Assembly (NCBI GenBank): GCA_016934355.1 | Contig: JAFGTA010000166.1 | Location: 1 to 19,758 of the forward strand | DNA: 19,758 bases | Direction of reading: 5' to 3' | Source of the DNA: Candidatus Bathyarchaeota archaeon | Lineage (GTDB): Archaea > Thermoproteota > Bathyarchaeia > TCS64 | In this document: positions 5,840 through 12,979 of the stretch, piece by piece | Position numbering within the stretch: position 1 is the stretch's first letter | Layout of the letters: each line of letters begins with the position of its first letter | The notes under the pieces: model-generated | What the model saw: the letters and a program-made list of their open reading frames with translations, nothing else | What the model was told of the DNA's origin: nothing | The model's database searches: none | Made by a program: the position numbers and the translations under genes

Positions 5840-6952
5840 CTACCCCGCCAGCTCCCGGTATATCTCAAGGTAGCGGCGGTAGTTCTTATCCGCGTCGAAC
5901 CTGGACATGATGATTCTCCTCGCCTCCGCCCCCAGCCCTGGGCGTTCAGCCGCCTCCAGTATCTTCTGGGCAAGACCCTGAGCGTCCCTAGGCTTGAAGA
6001 GAAGCCCGTTCACGCCGTGCTCCACGAGCTCCCCGCAGCCGTAGCCATCAACCGCGACAGGGACACACCCAGTAGACATCGCCTCCTGAAGCGACACCGA
6101 GAGCCCCTCGCTGGTCGAGGCGAGGACGAAGACGTCGCACCTCCTGTAGAAGCCCACAGGGTCATGGACTCTGCCCATGAACTCGATGTCCTGAAGCCCA
6201 AGGCTGCCGGCAAGCTCCTTGAGTCTGCTCATCTGAGGCCCGTCCCCACCCACGATTATCTTTACATCCACCTTGGATTCTATGGCTGCTGTGGCGTGTA
6301 GGATATCCTCGACATTCTTCTGGCTGACTAGGCGACCAAGGGTGCCTACCGTGAGTTTCTCACGGCTCCTCCTTTGAGTGGGCTTGAACCTGCCCGTGTC
6401 TACGCCGAGGTACAGGGTCTCAGTCTTCTCCGCGTCGGCTCCGAGAGATACAGCCATCCGCATAACGTGATCCGAGACCGCGACCACCCTGTCGGCTCTC
6501 CTGAGGGCGTCCCTCGCGAAGGGTCTTATCCCGGGATTCACGAGGGGCAGCATGCAGTCGCTTCCGTGACAGGTTATCACGTTTGGTGTGCCGCGTGGGC
6601 TGTGGACTGATAGGAACCCAAGCGGGATCGCCAGGTGGGTGTGGACGACGTCGAAGCGGTCCTTGACGCGGTGGAGATACGCGGATGCGAGGTACATGGG
6701 CAACTGTACCAGGTGCGAGGCGGGGGCGTCCACCATGGTGCTCTCAGCAACGAGTTCTGCGCCCCTCCAAGGCAGGTACGGGAAACGTGTGACGGGGTAC
6801 CCATCGCTGGTGTCGCCCATGGTGCGGCTCCTAGGGGCGAGTACGGATAGGTCCACGTGCCGTGAGAGCCTCGTGCAGAGGTCCCTCACGAAGCCGCCGT
6901 GGTAGTCGCCCCTGTACCTTGGGTAACTCGGGGTGAACGCCAGCACCCTCAA
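5840..6952 (-). CDS. GT4-family glycosyltransferase (first of a divergent pair)
   Basis: Cytoplasmic retaining glycosyltransferase of GT-B fold that probably uses a nucleotide-sugar donor. The N-terminal domain has FTPSYPRYRGDYHGGFVRDL and VVHTHLAIPLGF, and ITCHGSD follows. The C-terminal donor domain has TVGTLGRLVSQKNVEDIL, KIIVGGDGPQMSRLKELA, IEFMGRV and the E-x7-E motif in STSEGLSVSLQEAMSTG. The start is placed at TTG 6952 (then RVLAFTPSYP), which is about 28 nt from an ATAAATTC box at 6976-6983; TTG 6973 would add seven residues that look like untranslated promoter sequence, and GTG 6946 is also possible. 370 aa. The acceptor is unknown; candidates are N-glycan, surface polysaccharide or glycolipid synthesis. 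Confidence 0.85.
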   Translation of the reverse strand: MRVLAFTPSYPRYRGDYHGGFVRDLCTRLSRHVDLSVLAPRSRTMGDTSDGYPVTRFPYLPWRGAELVAESTMVDAPASHLVQLPMYLASAYLHRVKDRFDVVHTHLAIPLGFLSVHSPRGTPNVITCHGSDCMLPLVNPGIRPFARDALRRADRVVAVSDHVMRMAVSLGADAEKTETLYLGVDTGRFKPTQRRSREKLTVGTLGRLVSQKNVEDILHATAAIESKVDVKIIVGGDGPQMSRLKELAGSLGLQDIEFMGRVHDPVGFYRRCDVFVLASTSEGLSVSLQEAMSTGCVPVAVDGYGCGELVEHGVNGLLFKPRDAQGLAQKILEAAERPGLGAEARRIIMSRFDADKNYRRYLEIYRELAG

Positions 6953-6957
6953 AGCAC

Positions 6958-6983
6958 AAATATTTAGATTCAAATGAATTTAT
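6958..6983. promoter_or_regulatory. Overlapping two-way promoter between the glycosyltransferase genes
   Basis: The two genes start 35 nt apart (6952 minus, 6988 plus). AAATATTTAGA (6958-6968) is about 26 nt upstream of the plus-strand ATG. ATAAATTC on the minus strand (6976-6983) is about 28 nt upstream of the minus-strand TTG. Each TATA-like box therefore lies within the other gene's core promoter, and both messages would be leaderless. Confidence 0.5.
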
Positions 6984-6987
6984 CGTT

Positions 6988-8055
6988 ATGCCTAGTGTCT
7001 GCTTCATAGCCACCGAGTTCTTCGCCTGGGGCATGCACGGCGGCATAGGGAAGGCTACACGTGACATTGCGGCTGGGCTCGCTGACAGGGGCTGGGAGGT
7101 CAGAGCCGTGGTGCCACGCGGCGAGGGGCAGGGCGAGGTCGAGAGCCTGGACGGCGTGACCGTGTACAGCCACCCACTCCACATGTACCCGTTGACACGC
7201 CTCTACAGGGAGATAGACGCGGATATCATACACTCCCAGGAGCCCAGCTGGGGGACGCTGCTCGCCATGAAGCAAAACGAGGGCAGGGTTCACGTAGCGA
7301 CGTCCCAGAACCCCCGCACTCGGAGCGACTGGCGCAGCGTTGAACGGTACTACCTGCCTCGAAGACGCCTGTACAACCGGCTTGTTCAGCCAGGCGTCGA
7401 GGCGTGCGTGAAGCATATGGACGCCGTCTACTGCCAAGCCAAGTATATTGTCCCAAAGACCAGGCGTCTCTACAGACTCGACAGTGACCCCGTTTTTCTG
7501 CCGAACCCAGTCGATGTACCACAGGGGATGCCCCGGAAAAACGAGGACCCAACTGTGTGTTTTCTTGGACGACTGGACGCGGAGAAGGGACCCGAGACGT
7601 TCTTCGGTCTCGCCGAGAGGTTCCCCGAGGTAAGGTTCATCGCCGCGGGGAGTGCTCACGACGCCGGTAGGGATAGGCGGCTCAGGGAGATGTTTGGAGG
7701 AGTCCCTAACCTCGAGATGAGAGGATTCTTGGATGGAACAGAGAAAGAGGCGGTGCTTGACGAGTCGTGGGTGCTGGTGAACACAAGCGTCCGGGAGTGC
7801 CTCCCCGTCTCGTTCCTGGAGGCGGCTGCTCACGGGTGCGCCGTACTGAGCAGCCACGATCCCGACGGGTTCGCATCGGGCTTCGGTTACCACGCAGAGG
7901 GCGGCGACTATGAGGAGGGGCTGAGGCGGCTACTAGGCGACGACAGGTGGCGGGCGCAGGGAGAGAAGGGGCGCAGGTACGTCTCGGAGGTCCACGAGAG
8001 AAGCAGGGTGCTGGACCTGCACGTGATGCACTACGAGGCTCTGCTGAGGAGGTAG
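6988..8055 (+). CDS. GT4-family glycosyltransferase (second of a divergent pair)
   Basis: 355 aa, GT-B fold. The N-terminal region has EFFAWGMHGGIGKATRDIAAGLADRGW cut into the glycine-rich acceptor loop (MHGGIGKATRD), then DIIHSQEPSWGTLLAM, a typical GT4 IHxH-like strand. The C-terminal region has VCFLGRLDAEKGPETFFGLAE, then RFIAAGSAHDAG and the E-x7-E motif (Glu270 and Glu278) in VRECLPVSFLEAAAHGC. The ATG at 6988 has no Shine-Dalgarno but has an A/T box about 26 nt upstream. Its stop is one nucleotide from the stop of the convergent M81 gene. The sugar and acceptor are unknown. Because it is divergent from another GT4 gene, both may act in one glycan pathway. Confidence 0.86.
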   Translation: MPSVCFIATEFFAWGMHGGIGKATRDIAAGLADRGWEVRAVVPRGEGQGEVESLDGVTVYSHPLHMYPLTRLYREIDADIIHSQEPSWGTLLAMKQNEGRVHVATSQNPRTRSDWRSVERYYLPRRRLYNRLVQPGVEACVKHMDAVYCQAKYIVPKTRRLYRLDSDPVFLPNPVDVPQGMPRKNEDPTVCFLGRLDAEKGPETFFGLAERFPEVRFIAAGSAHDAGRDRRLREMFGGVPNLEMRGFLDGTEKEAVLDESWVLVNTSVRECLPVSFLEAAAHGCAVLSSHDPDGFASGFGYHAEGGDYEEGLRRLLGDDRWRAQGEKGRRYVSEVHERSRVLDLHVMHYEALLRR

Positions 8056-8056
8056 G

Positions 8057-9559
8057 CTACTCGTCCTCCATGGACTTGAGCTCCGTGATGCCCAGCATCT
8101 CGACGTCGAGGGGGAAGATGGGTCGCCTGATGTTCCTGAAGCCGAAGCCTGCGAGCCTCGGGCTTGTCAGCCCCGGCGTGTCCAGCTCAATTATCTCCTT
8201 GGCGATGGGCTCGTGGCTTGCGCGGTAGTGGACGCTGCTCTTCACCACGACGAACTTTTTCTTACGTGGGTCGATGCCGAGGCTTCTGTAGAGCTGCAGG
8301 TCGAGGGGCTGCACCCGCTTCGTTGTGACCACTACGTCGTTTCCGCCGATGTCGAGCACGGCGGTGGGTCCCATGTCGGACTCCGAGCCGGTCATCATCG
8401 GTCCCTCGTTGATGAACTTGCCGTCCGTGAGGGTCTTAACCCTGCCCTTCACCTTCAGGGGCTTACCGTGCAGGTCGTCTGTGTGCCCGCCCAGCTGTAC
8501 CTCGACGGTCTTGCCTACTCCCGCGGAGACTGCCTTCGCGGCGGAGACTGGGTCCCATATAAGCGCCAGCACCCCTCCGCTGAGCCCCTCCTCGATCAAC
8601 GCCTTGAGCACTACGGTCCCGTCCTCCGGTGCGCCGCCGCCTGGGTTATCACCGATGTCTGCGAGGACTATGGGTCCCTCCTGAGCTTTCTTTACGTGCC
8701 TTAACGCGTCCCTGACTGGGGTGGGCTTTACGAGGAAGTCTCTCCTCATGCCCCAAGCAAGATCGTGGAGCTCCCCCGCGAGGCTGTCCGCCAGCTTCTG
8801 GTCGTCGTTGGTGGTGACGATGAAGCTGATCCCCGCCTCGGGGATGTCGCTCCACGGGAAGCCCGCGGCGACTGTGATGGTCTCGACGCCGGGCATCTCC
8901 TCCATCCTGTGAGCCTCGTCGATGAGCCGCTTCATGGGGTAGCGCCCGGTGAACTGGACCTGCAGCGCGGGCAGCATGGGCGGCTGGGTGAACGCCTTCG
9001 TCGGCTTCAGTGTACCTTCGAGCATCCTCCTTGTGAGGTTCACGGCTTCTACGCCGCGCTCGTAGCCGTCTACGTGGGGGTAGGTGTCGTAGCCGATGAG
9101 TAGGTCGGCGTTGTCAACCATCTCCCGCGTGTAGTTGGCGTGGAGGTCGAACGTCGCAACGAGGGGCTTGTCGCCCATGAGTTTCCGTACCTCGCTGAGC
9201 ACCTTGCCCTCGATGTCGGGGTACTCCTCGCTGACGCCTGCGCCGTGGAGGTGCAGCACAGCCGCGTCCACGTCGCCGGCTCCCCTGATACCTTTCAAGA
9301 TGTCGCCTAGTATGGTGTCGAACGCCTCGGCGGTTATGGTTCCAGAGGGGACGGAGGAGGCGAACAGGGTGGGTATGAGCTCGTACCCGTTCTGTTTGCA
9401 GCCGTCGATGATGCCTCCGGCGGGCGTCCTCGTGCCGTCGAAGTCCTTGAACAGCTCGTCGCCGTAGAGGAGCCTGCGCTTCCTGAACTCTTCCAGGTCG
9501 GTCCTGATGTTTGATAAGACGTTGGTCTCGTGGGATATGGTTCCCGTAACGATACGCAT
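8057..9559 (-). CDS. M81 family metallopeptidase (MlrC-like)
   Basis: About 500 aa, matching the two-domain M81/MlrC family (DUF1485 N-terminal and DUF1485 C-terminal). From ATG 9559 it begins MRIVTGTISHETNVLS; the HETN motif and the later ATFDLHANYT (about 136-145) and GYDTYPHVDGYERG (about 156-169) hold the expected zinc ligands His, Asp and His. The C-terminal half has VLADIGDNPGGGAPEDGT, LIWDPVSAA, HYRASHEPIA and RPIFPLD, all typical. The best-known member, MlrC, cleaves linearised microcystin; the natural substrate of most members, including any archaeal one, is unknown. GTG 9568 would add three residues. It follows the DNA methyltransferase gene by 40 nt with no clear promoter, so the two may be co-transcribed. 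Confidence 0.88.
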   Translation of the reverse strand: MRIVTGTISHETNVLSNIRTDLEEFRKRRLLYGDELFKDFDGTRTPAGGIIDGCKQNGYELIPTLFASSVPSGTITAEAFDTILGDILKGIRGAGDVDAAVLHLHGAGVSEEYPDIEGKVLSEVRKLMGDKPLVATFDLHANYTREMVDNADLLIGYDTYPHVDGYERGVEAVNLTRRMLEGTLKPTKAFTQPPMLPALQVQFTGRYPMKRLIDEAHRMEEMPGVETITVAAGFPWSDIPEAGISFIVTTNDDQKLADSLAGELHDLAWGMRRDFLVKPTPVRDALRHVKKAQEGPIVLADIGDNPGGGAPEDGTVVLKALIEEGLSGGVLALIWDPVSAAKAVSAGVGKTVEVQLGGHTDDLHGKPLKVKGRVKTLTDGKFINEGPMMTGSESDMGPTAVLDIGGNDVVVTTKRVQPLDLQLYRSLGIDPRKKKFVVVKSSVHYRASHEPIAKEIIELDTPGLTSPRLAGFGFRNIRRPIFPLDVEMLGITELKSMEDE

Positions 9560-9599
9560 GTTGAACACTGAGTGAGTGTTGCCGTGAGCCGGAATAACG

Positions 9600-10157
9600 T
9601 TAACGGTTGTAGAAGTATTGGGAGAGGTCGACGCCCTTCTCGGGCTCGCCTTCGGCGCGGGGCAGCAGCCCCTCCACGTTGAGGAGGAACCTTTTCCTTT
9701 CGAGCCCGCCGCCGAAGCCGCCGATGCCTCCGTTGCTCCAGACGACGCGGTGGCACGGTATGACTATGGAGAGGGGGTTCTGCCCTACGGCGTTCCCCAC
9801 AGCCCTGGATGCGTTGGGCTTCCCTATGCTCTTCGCTATAAGCCCGTAGGAGGTGAGCCGCCCGTAGGGTATCTTGATTATCTCTTTCCAGACTCTTTTC
9901 TGGAACTTTGTGCCCCGTTGGTCGAAGGGCTCACTGTAGCTCTGTTTGTCGCCTTTGAAGTAGTCTCTGAGCCAGAGGCTCAGCTCGTCCAGCTTGCCTG
10001 GGCGGTACTCGGGCTCTGTGTCGATCTGCCTGTCAAGCTCGTCTAGGAACGTCTTCTCCGCGCATGGGAGGTTCAGCCTTATGAGCCCTTTGCTGCCTAC
10101 GGCGGACCAGATGGCGCCCATCGGCGTCGCTATGTCACAGTAATATATTTTGTCCAT
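9600..10157 (-). CDS. ogt: Methylated-DNA--[protein]-cysteine S-methyltransferase (O6-alkylguanine repair)
   Basis: Suicide repair protein that moves the alkyl group from O6-alkylguanine to its own cysteine. 185 aa. The C-terminal domain has FQKRVWKEIIKIPYGRLTSY, then GLIAKSIGKPNASRAVGNAV (the recognition helix with the Arg of RAVGNA) and the active-site motif IVIPCHRVV with Cys135, followed by GGFGGGLERKRFLLNVE. The N-terminal domain is short (MDKIYYCDIATPMGAIWSAV). ATG 10157 has AGGTGGG just upstream (10161-10167) and an ATTTTAAA-type element near 10205-10213 may be its TATA box. It is divergent from maf, whose 5' region overlaps its promoter. It could form an operon with the M81 gene. Confidence 0.94.
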   Translation of the reverse strand: MDKIYYCDIATPMGAIWSAVGSKGLIRLNLPCAEKTFLDELDRQIDTEPEYRPGKLDELSLWLRDYFKGDKQSYSEPFDQRGTKFQKRVWKEIIKIPYGRLTSYGLIAKSIGKPNASRAVGNAVGQNPLSIVIPCHRVVWSNGGIGGFGGGLERKRFLLNVEGLLPRAEGEPEKGVDLSQYFYNR

Positions 10158-10189
10158 TAGCCCACCTATACTTGTCCAGGCTCTGGGGA

Positions 10190-10801
10190 ATGAACTTGTT
10201 ATGTGAGTTTAAAATAGTGTTGGCTTCGACGTCGCCGCGGAGGATAAGCCTGCTTGAGCAGATCGGGCTGCCCTTCACGGCTGTCGAGCCTTCCGGGGAG
10301 GAGTCCAGCGTCCACCCGAACCCTCGGATGAGGGTGATGGAGAACGCGTCTGCTAAGGCGAGGAGCGTACAAGGCGTACGTGGACCGGGCGTCGTGGTTG
10401 GCGCGGACACGGTTGTGTACATCGACGGCGTGGTCCTCGGGAAGCCGTCGTCCCGCGAGGAGGCCGGTGAGATGCTCAGAAAGATCGCGGGGAGGGTCCA
10501 CAAGGTGTTCACGGGGGTCGCTGTCATCGACATAGATTCGGGGCGGGAGGTTGTGCGCTGCGAGGAGACGATGGTTCACATCATGCGTCTGTCAGGGGAT
10601 GAGATCGCCCGGTACGTCGACTCGGGTGAGCCAATGGGGAAGGCTGGCGCCTACGCTATTCAGGGGCTGGGCGCCGCGTTCGTGGATAGGGTGGTGGGCT
10701 GCTATCACAACGTCGTGGGTCTGCCGCTGTCGCTGCTGTGGAATATGGTGGGGGACATGGGATACGATGTTTTCTCGCTCTGGGAGCGGGACAACGTATA
10801 G
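10190..10801 (+). CDS. maf: Maf family nucleotide pyrophosphatase
   Basis: Maf proteins hydrolyse non-canonical or pyrimidine nucleoside triphosphates to monophosphates and PPi (dTTP/UTP or modified bases), limiting misincorporation. Visible motifs: KIVLASTSPRRISLLEQIGL at the N-terminus, VVVGADTVVYIDGVVLGKP, KVFTGVAVI, and the C-terminal block GEPMGKAGAYAIQGLGAAFV then GCYHNVVGLPL. ATG 10190 gives 203 aa. An in-frame TTG at 10172 would give 209 aa and is exactly where a TAATATATTT box (10141-10150) predicts transcription to start, so a leaderless TTG start is a real alternative. It is divergent from ogt; both act in nucleotide or DNA quality control. Confidence 0.93.
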   Translation: MNLLCEFKIVLASTSPRRISLLEQIGLPFTAVEPSGEESSVHPNPRMRVMENASAKARSVQGVRGPGVVVGADTVVYIDGVVLGKPSSREEAGEMLRKIAGRVHKVFTGVAVIDIDSGREVVRCEETMVHIMRLSGDEIARYVDSGEPMGKAGAYAIQGLGAAFVDRVVGCYHNVVGLPLSLLWNMVGDMGYDVFSLWERDNV

Positions 10802-10938
10802 GTATAGTGTCTAAATAGCTCTAAATCTTCGCGCCGCCCTAAATATTGTCTAAATATTTTGACTATAGTGTCTATATTTCTCAATATATTCTATAGCGCT
10901 TAATCTTTTATTGACGCCTATGGTGGGGATAACCAATC
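10802..10938 (+). promoter_or_regulatory. A/T-rich, repeat-bearing upstream region of the first Na/Pi gene
   Basis: It begins right after the maf stop. It holds TATAGTGTCTA twice (10803-10813 and 10864-10874), TCTAAAT at 10810-10816, 10820-10826 and 10849-10855, and CCTAAAT at 10838-10844. The heptamers come as two pairs spaced 10 and 11 bp, one helical turn, on either side of a GC island (TCGCGCCGCCC, 10828-10838). CTTTTATT at 10905-10912 is a likely TATA box giving a start near 10935. Similar repeats precede the second transporter gene. Inference: binding sites for a phosphate-responsive regulator. Confidence 0.5.
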
Positions 10939-10995
10939 ATGAACACCTCCACGCAACGGAGAACGCTGAACCGCCGGAGAAGGGTAGATGTCTAG
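10939..10995 (+). CDS. Possible 18-codon leader ORF
   Basis: ATG at 10939 opens a frame encoding MNTSTQRRTLNRRRRVDV and stops with TAG at 10993-10995, inside the first codons of the Na/Pi gene (ATG 10988) in another frame. The predicted transcription start (about 10935) would make this the first ATG on the message, nearly leaderless. The peptide is very Arg-rich. It may regulate translation of the transporter through coupling, or it may be a chance ORF. Confidence 0.3.
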   Translation: MNTSTQRRTLNRRRRVDV

Positions 10996-12193
10996 GCGAA
11001 AGGAGTCACTCCTAGACAGAGTCCCCGTTCTGAGCAACAGGAAGGTGCGGCTACTGCTGACTCTGGGGCTCAGCGTGTACTTCTTCATAGCGAGCCTGGA
11101 GGGCGTGAAGAGCGGGTTCAAGCTCATCTTCGCGGAGTGGCAGGGCAACATACTCGGCATGATAACATCGAACACGGCGCCCATCACGGGGCTGGCGCTC
11201 GGGATGCTGAGCACAGCTCTTGTCCAGAGCAGCAGCGCCGTGGTGGCGGCGACCATGGTGTCGATGTCCGGGATGGTCGCTAGCGGGCTGCCGCTAGAGG
11301 CGGCGATCCAGTTCGGGGTGCCGATGATCCTCGGAGCCAACATCGGCACAACAGTCACGAACACAATCGTCGCCTTCGGGATTCAGAGGGGCATGACGAT
11401 GAAGGAGTTCAAGGACACCATCCCCGGCGTCATCGTTGATGACGTCTACGAGGCGCTTACCATCACCATCTTCTTCATTCTGGAGCTCTCGACTGGGTTG
11501 ATCAGCAAGACTGTGCTGAGGCTGGGCAACTTCTACACCAAGGTTCTGAAGATGGAGGACGTCTTCGCAGTCTTCGATAAGACGATCATCGACTTCATAA
11601 TCAAGGAGCCTATCATCGACCCCGTCAAGTCGCTGGCGGTCGGCGTGCTGGGACCGAGGGGCGGCGGCATCGCCCTCTTCGTGCTGTGGTTCGCTGTCAT
11701 CATCGTGACCATGGGAATGATAACCAAGGGGCTTGAGAAGATCATAGAGATGGAGTGGGAGGACAAGGTGAAGGCAGCCTTCGAGAGCCCCGTTAGGGGC
11801 TTCTTCACGGGCTTCGGGATCACGTTTCTCGTTGGGAGCAGCAGCATAGGCTCGTCTCTAGTCATACCGTTCCTAGCCACGAAGGTGGTGGACCTGAAGA
11901 AGGCGTACCCCTACCTCGTGGGATGTAACATGGCTACCACCGTGGACCTTAGCCAGATATACGGCTACATCGCGGGCGGCGTCGTAGGGATGATCCTGGG
12001 GTCGGCACATGTGCTGCTGAACATCCTCGCGATGATCATCTGGCTGATATCGCCTCTCAGGTTCGTGCCTGTCGCGATCGCTGAGTGGCTCGGAGAAAAG
12101 ATCGCCCAGAACAAGAACGCGGCGTACGCACTCCTAGCCTGGGTAGTGGTGGTGTTCTTCGTGATTCCGATACTGATAATCTACTTCTTTTAG
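10988..12193 (+). CDS. Na+/phosphate cotransporter-like membrane protein (copy 1)
   Basis: A 401-residue polytopic membrane protein of the Na/Pi-cotransporter II family (PF02690 type), expected to import phosphate with sodium. The first repeat has the canonical TALVQSSSAVVAATMVSM (QSSSA at 80-84) and ILGANIGTTVTN (116-124). The second repeat is degenerate: FLVGSSSIGSSLVIP (about 281-293) replaces QSSS, and VGCNMATTVDLS (311-321) replaces GANIGTT. The first membrane segment spans LLLTLGLSVYFFIASL, and a hydrophobic segment ends the protein. GGAG at 10976-10979 is 8 nt before the ATG. Its own DUF47/PhoU-like gene follows after 37 nt. Charged loops between repeats (EMEWEDKVKAAFESPVRG) are as in the family. 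Confidence 0.88.
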   Translation: MSRRKESLLDRVPVLSNRKVRLLLTLGLSVYFFIASLEGVKSGFKLIFAEWQGNILGMITSNTAPITGLALGMLSTALVQSSSAVVAATMVSMSGMVASGLPLEAAIQFGVPMILGANIGTTVTNTIVAFGIQRGMTMKEFKDTIPGVIVDDVYEALTITIFFILELSTGLISKTVLRLGNFYTKVLKMEDVFAVFDKTIIDFIIKEPIIDPVKSLAVGVLGPRGGGIALFVLWFAVIIVTMGMITKGLEKIIEMEWEDKVKAAFESPVRGFFTGFGITFLVGSSSIGSSLVIPFLATKVVDLKKAYPYLVGCNMATTVDLSQIYGYIAGGVVGMILGSAHVLLNILAMIIWLISPLRFVPVAIAEWLGEKIAQNKNAAYALLAWVVVVFFVIPILIIYFF

Positions 12194-12230
12194 GTGAATG
12201 AATGATGAACAATGTAGAGGGGGACCGGAC

Positions 12231-12899
12231 GTGAGCAAGAGGATCATGAGGTGGTTCGGGGACAAGAGGAACGAGACCGTACTCGAGATGACCCACAGAC
12301 ACCTCGACCTGACCACGCAGGCGGTGAGGGAGCTATACGAGATGGTCAGCAGCGTCGGGGACGACCCCACCGCCAAGAAGGGGTACTACGAGTCCATCTC
12401 CCGGAAAGAGATGGAGGCCGACCGGATCAGGCGGGAGATGGTGACGGAGCTCTCACAGAGGGACCTCTACCCATCAGAGAGGGACGACCTCATGGAGCTT
12501 GTAAGGGCGGTCGACTGGATAGCCGACTGGTCGAGGGAGGCGAGCCGGATACTCGTCATAATTCCCTTCGAGAAGCTGCCTGAAGAGTTCAGGAAGTCCG
12601 TCGAAAACATGTGCCACGAGAACTATAGCTGCGTCAAGGTACTGGGTGAGTGTATTCACATGCTGTCCATGAACCCGAGGAAGGCGCTGGAGCTAGCCGA
12701 CCAAGTCGAGATGTTCGAGGAGAACGTGGACGAGCTCTACGCCGAGTCGAGGCGGCAACTGGCGGAGCTAGACGACGTGGGAATGACTCGTGGCGCGATG
12801 ATACTGCTTAACGAGTTCATGGACGCCGTCGAGACCGTCGCTGACTGGTGCGAGAACACGGCTGACATCGCCAGAGCCATCGCGATAAGAACCTTCTGA
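12231..12899 (+). CDS. DUF47/PhoU-like protein (copy 1)
   Basis: An all-helical PhoU-related protein of about 222 aa. Members are found beside phosphate transporters and probably regulate them or bind the metal-phosphate cofactor. GTG 12231 (VSKRIMRWFGDKRNETVLEM) is chosen because it aligns with the start of the second copy and follows AGAGGGGG at a good distance; ATG 12198 would add 11 residues. Helices carry RDDLMELVRAVDWIADWSRE and the C-terminal NEFMDAVETVADWCENTADI, where DxxxD and ExxxD patterns (DWIAD, ETVAD) resemble PhoU metal-binding motifs. It forms an operon with the upstream transporter. The stop (12897-12899) is followed at once by a repeat-rich promoter. Confidence 0.88.
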   Translation: MSKRIMRWFGDKRNETVLEMTHRHLDLTTQAVRELYEMVSSVGDDPTAKKGYYESISRKEMEADRIRREMVTELSQRDLYPSERDDLMELVRAVDWIADWSREASRILVIIPFEKLPEEFRKSVENMCHENYSCVKVLGECIHMLSMNPRKALELADQVEMFEENVDELYAESRRQLAELDDVGMTRGAMILLNEFMDAVETVADWCENTADIARAIAIRTF

Positions 12900-12979
12900 C
12901 CATCTAAATAGCCTCTATATAGGCTATATAACCTCTATAAACTACTCTTTTAACCATAGCACTATAGCATCTATGAGCG
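12900..12979 (+). promoter_or_regulatory. Repeat-bearing upstream region of the second Na/Pi gene
   Basis: It contains TCTAAATAGC at 12903-12912, an exact match to 10810-10819 upstream of copy 1, followed one helical turn later by TCTATAT (12914-12920). GCTATATAACC and CTATAAAC follow, and CTATAGCATCTAT (12962-12974) matches CTATAGTGTCTAT (10863-10875) apart from two central bases. CTATAAAC (12935-12942) and CTTTTAAC (12947-12954) are both possible TATA boxes; the latter predicts a start near 12976, directly before the TTG at 12980. Confidence 0.5.

Noticed and set aside
6961..6968. TCTAAATA (minus strand) in the glycosyltransferase promoter as another site of the phosphate motif
   Set aside because: A single copy that coincides with a TATA-like box; a similar single TCTAAAT lies at 232-238. 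These show the heptamer alone is weak evidence and that only clustering at the Na/Pi genes is notable.
6970..7893. Long minus-strand frame (307 codons) opposite the second glycosyltransferase
   Set aside because: It is the shadow of a gene with clear GT4 motifs on the plus strand; its own translation shows no domain.
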